Part shown: one piece after another, positions 60,159 to 64,000 of the stretch | Layout: the number at the start of each line of letters is the position of its first letter | Numbering within the stretch: position 1 is the first letter of the stretch | Assembly: GCA_943362175.1 (NCBI GenBank) | Contig: CALRIU020000002.1 | Location: forward strand, 186,001 to 250,000 | Length of the DNA: 64,000 nt | Origin: UBA4416 sp943362175 | GTDB taxonomy: Bacteria > Bacteroidota > Bacteroidia > B-17B0 > Aurantibacillaceae | Direction of reading: 5' to 3' | Made by a program: the position numbers and the translations under genes | Notes under the pieces: generated by a model | Database searches by the model: none | Told to the model about the DNA's origin: nothing | What the model saw: only the letters and a program-made list of their open reading frames with translations

Positions 60159-60953
60159 CTATTTATTGAAATTCATAGCACTTAACATATTACCATAGAT
60201 GGTATTAAGCGCTGTTAAGTTATTTGATAACTGAGACATTTCCTGTCTGTATTTTTTAGTATCATCCACTGAATCGTGTAAGTTTTTCATTAACTCATTT
60301 AATCCACCGTAGAATTTCTCAGTAGCCTCTAAGTGACCACGGGAACCTTGCAGTTGCAATTCGTAAGTAGCATTTAAAGCAGATAAGTTTTTAGAAACAC
60401 TGTTTAAAGACTCACCGATAGAGTGACCTGCATCATTTGACTCAGCAAGGCTGGAAATGGATTCAGCAGCTTTGCTGTATGTCTCAGCTAAATGAGATAC
60501 ATTTTTCGAAGCGGATTTAACGCTGTCAACATAATCGTTGGTAGCAACCGTAGCATTGCTGATGTCACCGATTTTTGAAGCGCTGTCGCTTAATGAACGC
60601 ATACCCGTACCTAAGCTCTCGATCAGTTCAGGACCGATTTTAGCTTCAGCAAGCATAGCATCTAATTGGTTGGAGATAGGTAATCCTTTTGCTTCTTCAT
60701 GAGCATCCTCATGTAAGTTCATGCCGCTTAACTCAGGATATGCCAATGACCAATCGTACTCTTCATGAGGAATATCAATACCGAATAAAATAAATAACAA
60801 TGCTTCAGTTCCAAGCCCTGCAATCAACGCCACAGATGCACCTGGCCAGTGCATGATCTTAAATAACGCCCCAACGATTACGATAGACGCACCAAAGCAT
60901 GATGCTAAGTGTAAGTACTTTTTAAATCCGGTTACTTTAGGTAATTTGCTCAT
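60159..60953 (-). CDS. gldL: T9SS/gliding motor protein GldL
   Basis: 264 residues. Two transmembrane helices at about 14-34 and 38-58 (SIVIVGALFKIMHWPGAS, VALIAGLGTEALLFILFG). E50 in the second helix corresponds to the conserved glutamate of the motor, and H36 near it is also typical. A long C-terminal cytoplasmic coiled coil follows (SLAESNDAGHSIGESLNSVSKNL...). GldL surrounds the GldM dimer, and proton flow drives rotation. It lies 82 bases after gldK. Confidence 0.97.
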   Translation of the reverse strand: MSKLPKVTGFKKYLHLASCFGASIVIVGALFKIMHWPGASVALIAGLGTEALLFILFGIDIPHEEYDWSLAYPELSGMNLHEDAHEEAKGLPISNQLDAMLAEAKIGPELIESLGTGMRSLSDSASKIGDISNATVATNDYVDSVKSASKNVSHLAETYSKAAESISSLAESNDAGHSIGESLNSVSKNLSALNATYELQLQGSRGHLEATEKFYGGLNELMKNLHDSVDDTKKYRQEMSQLSNNLTALNTIYGNMLSAMNFNK

Positions 60954-61035
60954 AGCTCTTTAATTGTTTGTTTAGTTAGTGAATTGTTTTGTTTGTGTGT
61001 TTGTGTGGGTATTTGTTGTGTGTGTTTGTCTCTGA
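60954..61035. other. G/T-rich low-complexity spacer between gldK and gldL
   Basis: On the + strand the spacer is dominated by TTGT/TGTG words (for example GTGTGTTTGTGTGGG near 60995). No structure or gene is seen. The composition is unlike the rest of the operon. Confidence 0.5.
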
Positions 61036-62580
61036 TTAGATCTCGTCATTCTTATCCCTGCCCAGGTAAGTCATCACGTTCCTAAAGCCGATATAACATT
61101 TAGCTGTATCCTGGTATTCGTAAGTCCTGGAGCTGGTTTGCAGGTAGTAGCCTACATCTTTCCAGGAACCGCCGCGGATTACTTTACGCTTCAACACATT
61201 CGCATCTTTATCCTGAGCTTCGTAAACATAATCAGGGTTGAGATCGTGTGCAAAGTCATAAGCCGATTCATCAAAGGCGTTGCTTGTCCATTCCGCTACG
61301 TTACCAGCCATGCAATATAAACCGTAATCGTTAGGGTTGTATGAATAGATGTATACAGAGTGGAAACCACCGTCATCGATGTAAGAACCACGCATTGGTT
61401 TAAAGTTTCCTAAGAAGCAACCTCTCGCGTTACGGATATAAGGACCACCCCAAGGATATGGGGAGAGATCGTTACCACCGCGGGCAGCATATTCCCACTC
61501 AGATTCGGTTGGTAAACGGAAATCATTGACGATAGACTGACCAATTCCGATAAGGAAGTTATTTAACAGGTTAGAACGCCAGATGCTGAACGCACGGGCC
61601 TGTTTCCAGGTAACACCTACTACAGGATAGTCGTCGTAAGCCGGATGCCAGAAATACATATTGGTCATAGGCTCATTGAAGGAATAGGTGAAATCATGCA
61701 CCCAGGCAAGGGTATCAGGATAGACGTTGATCACGTCTTTCAGGATGAACACCGAACGGTCAACACCTTTACGTTCTCTCGGAACGTAGTTGCCTTGTCC
61801 TACGGAAACCTGGTCATCTACATTGTAAGTACCCAGTGTTTTAGGATCTTTACCCGGATCGCCTACCGGAGTGGAAGGAGTTCCCGGAGTACCGTTCACA
61901 CCGTCATTCAGGTGAACACCATTGATATAGTCTGCTTTTTTGTATTCGTGTGCCGCATCCTGAACATCCGGAGATTTCTGAGGGAGGAAGCGGTTGCTTT
62001 TTGCAGAAGCCAAACGGATGTCGATCCTGTAATATTCATAATTCAATTTACGGGTATCGATCTCCTTACGGTTGTAGAAACGCTCGCCTTCAGGTAAGTA
62101 TAAAGGCTGAAGATCCAAACGGTAGTCCTCATCATCGCTTTCCCAGTCGATTTTTTCATTCCAGTTAATGTATGGATCCTGGAGGTTGTTATCTCCTTTG
62201 TATACAGGCCACATTTCGAGGAACTCGTCCTGTGAAATCTGGAAGTCCTCTGCATTACCGTTGGAACCGAAAGCTAAGAGCTTGCGGGCGATAGAATCGC
62301 GCACCCAATACACGAACTGACGGTATTCATTATTGGAGATCTCGGAATCATCAATGTAAAATGCCTGAACAGACACCATTTTTGATTTTGCCGTATGGGC
62401 CATGGTGATTTCCTCATCACTCGGGCCCATGTGGTAGCTTCCCATCGGGATGTACAATGTACCATACGGATCAGGCTGATACCACTTCTCTCTTCCCTGT
62501 ACGCCGATTAACTCTCCCATACGCTTGTTACAACCGGTAACAACTGCGATAAATGAAGCTAATACAATCAGTTTTTTCAT
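61036..62580 (-). CDS. gldK: T9SS/gliding lipoprotein GldK
   Basis: 514 residues. Lipobox VVTGC with C17 as lipidation site, so an outer-membrane lipoprotein facing the periplasm. A formylglycine-enzyme-like (SUMF) fold spans most of the chain: IPMGSYHMGPSDEE at the start, then YPVVGVTWKQARAFSIWR, RLPTESEWEYAARGG and GLYCMAGNVAEWTSNAF near the end. GldK forms ring structures with GldN. It is 172 bases downstream of the PorP/SprF gene and probably in the same transcription unit. Confidence 0.96.
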   Translation of the reverse strand: MKKLIVLASFIAVVTGCNKRMGELIGVQGREKWYQPDPYGTLYIPMGSYHMGPSDEEITMAHTAKSKMVSVQAFYIDDSEISNNEYRQFVYWVRDSIARKLLAFGSNGNAEDFQISQDEFLEMWPVYKGDNNLQDPYINWNEKIDWESDDEDYRLDLQPLYLPEGERFYNRKEIDTRKLNYEYYRIDIRLASAKSNRFLPQKSPDVQDAAHEYKKADYINGVHLNDGVNGTPGTPSTPVGDPGKDPKTLGTYNVDDQVSVGQGNYVPRERKGVDRSVFILKDVINVYPDTLAWVHDFTYSFNEPMTNMYFWHPAYDDYPVVGVTWKQARAFSIWRSNLLNNFLIGIGQSIVNDFRLPTESEWEYAARGGNDLSPYPWGGPYIRNARGCFLGNFKPMRGSYIDDGGFHSVYIYSYNPNDYGLYCMAGNVAEWTSNAFDESAYDFAHDLNPDYVYEAQDKDANVLKRKVIRGGSWKDVGYYLQTSSRTYEYQDTAKCYIGFRNVMTYLGRDKNDEI

Positions 62581-62752
62581 AGTGCTTGTGTTTAATTTTT
62601 CGCTCCTAAGCCGCGGCTCACTTGCTTTTGTTGTTTATAATCCCAAACCCTTTTTTTAGTGACACTTTACTTTATCAACAACTTATTAACAATTCCTGAA
62701 ATAAGTTTGTAAGGGACTTAAACGTGCTTTTTTTTAAAAGGTTACAACTTTT

Positions 62753-63715
62753 TTAATCTAACTGCCTTGTGTTTTGGTAAGATGAAATTTTAATTTTAGG
62801 TTTTGGATTAAAGCAATACCCTAACATGATCTCGTGTGTTCCGGCGCTGTAGCCTTTGATTTTGGAAGTAGTCACATCATAAGAATAACCTACTTTTAAA
62901 CTCTTGTTAGGCAGGAAGCGCGCACCAATCATAGGCGCAATGGCATCCTGCATCCTGTAAGATACACCTAGCCAAAATGTGTTTTTAAATAAATACGTTA
63001 AGTTTACATCCAGCTGTGTGGAAGCCGCATCGGTTTTCACTTTGATGTTAGGTTGGATAGCGTGATCAGGATTAGGCAAGGTAAATGTGTAACCACCCAT
63101 TAAATAGTAGTGACGGGCCAAAGAGTATTTCACATTACCACCGGCGCTGATGTCCTGGGCCGTTAAGTGCGTGGAAGAAATTCCCACATACATCCTGTTA
63201 GGAATGGTGAAGTAAGCTCCAAAACCAAGGTCATAAGTCAACTCATTTAATTTAGGATTTGTGGTTGTGCTGTATGTATATCCTGGAATAGTCGCATCAG
63301 GCCCTACATCAGGCGTAATCCAGTTACCATTGAACTGCTGCTGCAGGATACCACCGTCAATACCCACACCTAAAATACCCGTACCAAGAGGTTTGTTCCA
63401 AGCTAAAGCCAAACGCGCGAAGAGGGTTTTACTGAAACCGATCTGGTCGTTCATGACGTTTAAACCGATACCTAAAGGCAAACTTCCAACAGGCATATCG
63501 ATACTGATGAGCCCTGTTTTAGGGGCTCCCGGAAAATTCACCCACTGCTGACGGTACAGAACGTTTGCACAGATGGCCTGGCTTGTTCCTGCATAACCCG
63601 GGTTATAGATCAATTTATTATGCATAAATTGGGTAAATTGAGGATCCTGCTGAGCGAAGGAAACGCTGGTAAATGCTGCCAAAGCAACAGTTAAGGTTGT
63701 AAAGATTTTCTTCAT
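62753..63715 (-). CDS. PorP/SprF family T9SS outer-membrane protein
   Basis: 320 residues. Signal peptide 1-21 (ALAAFTSVSFAQ), then QDPQFTQFMHNKLIYNPGYAGTS, the family hallmark, and beta strands of an outer-membrane barrel (GIGLNVMNDQIGFSK, MYVGISSTHLTAQDI, LKVGYSYDVTTSKI). In related genomes this position before gldKLMN is held by porP, which is needed for T9SS activity. It heads the leftward operon. Another PorP/SprF-family protein is at 20099. Confidence 0.95.
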   Translation of the reverse strand: MKKIFTTLTVALAAFTSVSFAQQDPQFTQFMHNKLIYNPGYAGTSQAICANVLYRQQWVNFPGAPKTGLISIDMPVGSLPLGIGLNVMNDQIGFSKTLFARLALAWNKPLGTGILGVGIDGGILQQQFNGNWITPDVGPDATIPGYTYSTTTNPKLNELTYDLGFGAYFTIPNRMYVGISSTHLTAQDISAGGNVKYSLARHYYLMGGYTFTLPNPDHAIQPNIKVKTDAASTQLDVNLTYLFKNTFWLGVSYRMQDAIAPMIGARFLPNKSLKVGYSYDVTTSKIKGYSAGTHEIMLGYCFNPKPKIKISSYQNTRQLD

Positions 63716-64000
63716 GTTAACCAGTTTAGTTTTAATTTTGTTAAGTATCGTTAAATACCTAGGGGACTAAATTATGATAATTTTTATTCAAATCAAAGTT
63801 TTTGAACTTTTTTTTGTTAAAAACCCTGTGTATGATTTTTTGATATTTATGATCAAAAAAACAAAAAATAAAGGTAATATCCGGATTTATTGTCAATTTT
63901 GCAACTACTTAAATCCGGCGCTTTAATCCTTAAGTCAAAATTATAAGGGATAAACGTGTTTTTGAACCGGCTCAACCTATGATTGCTTCCGTTTTCCATA

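Overview
The window comes from a member of the Bacteroidota, probably the Chitinophagia/Sphingobacteriia side of the phylum, although the exact lineage cannot be read from the sequence. The evidence is a complete porP-gldK-gldL-gldM-gldN cluster (the type IX secretion system, T9SS, core), many secreted proteins with T9SS type A or type B C-terminal sorting domains, PorP/SprF-family membrane proteins, an UpxY-type antiterminator, and promoter-like TTG-N(17-23)-TAnnTTTG motifs instead of sigma70 boxes.

Region 1 (1-23.7 kb) is a T9SS cargo region. It holds two tandem paralogous Ig-like/type A proteins (the first cut by the window edge), a type B PKD protein, an M16 zinc peptidase, a DUF1028 protein with a type A tag, a small secreted protein of unknown function, another large type B protein, an orphan NarL-type response regulator, another type A protein, and a CotH-kinase/lamin-tail type B protein paired with its own PorP/SprF protein. 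Two AT-rich gene-poor stretches interrupt it: 10.8-11.9 kb has two related long inverted repeats, and 18.8-20.1 kb has an array of 11-nt phased repeats and an orphan small helix-turn-helix-like gene.

Region 2 (23.9-25.8 kb) is a purF-type amidophosphoribosyltransferase on the + strand, ending in a bidirectional terminator.

Region 3 (25.8-54.7 kb) is one long leftward polysaccharide locus of about two dozen tightly packed genes. It begins with a Wzz/BY-kinase protein and an UpxY antiterminator. It continues with HisH2/HisF2 (ammonia supply for acetamidino-sugar formation), a Wzm/Wzt-type ABC exporter, two PLP sugar aminotransferases, two SDR epimerases, two WbpG-type N-acetyl-sugar amidotransferases, two asparagine-synthase homologues, an MBOAT/SGNH O-acylation pair, a hexapeptide acyltransferase, an acyltransferase-3 membrane protein and about seven glycosyltransferases. 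The predicted product is an amidated, amidino-modified, O-acylated amino-sugar polymer exported by an ABC transporter. The locus looks composite: 38.0-50.4 kb is more AT-rich than its flanks and functions are duplicated between the two halves.

Region 4 (54.7-57.4 kb), divergent from the BY-kinase gene, is a compact exosortase system. It has a 70-residue precursor that is almost only signal peptide plus a PID-type C-terminal sorting signal, an intrinsic terminator, an exosortase with a visible Cys/Arg/His triad, an associated membrane protein, and then glyA. This is the most intriguing system in the window because the substrate has only a tiny Pro/Gly/Cys-rich mature segment.

Region 5 (57.4-64.0 kb) is the leftward T9SS/gliding operon porP-gldK-gldL-gldM-gldN, which would supply the machinery that exports the region 1 cargo.
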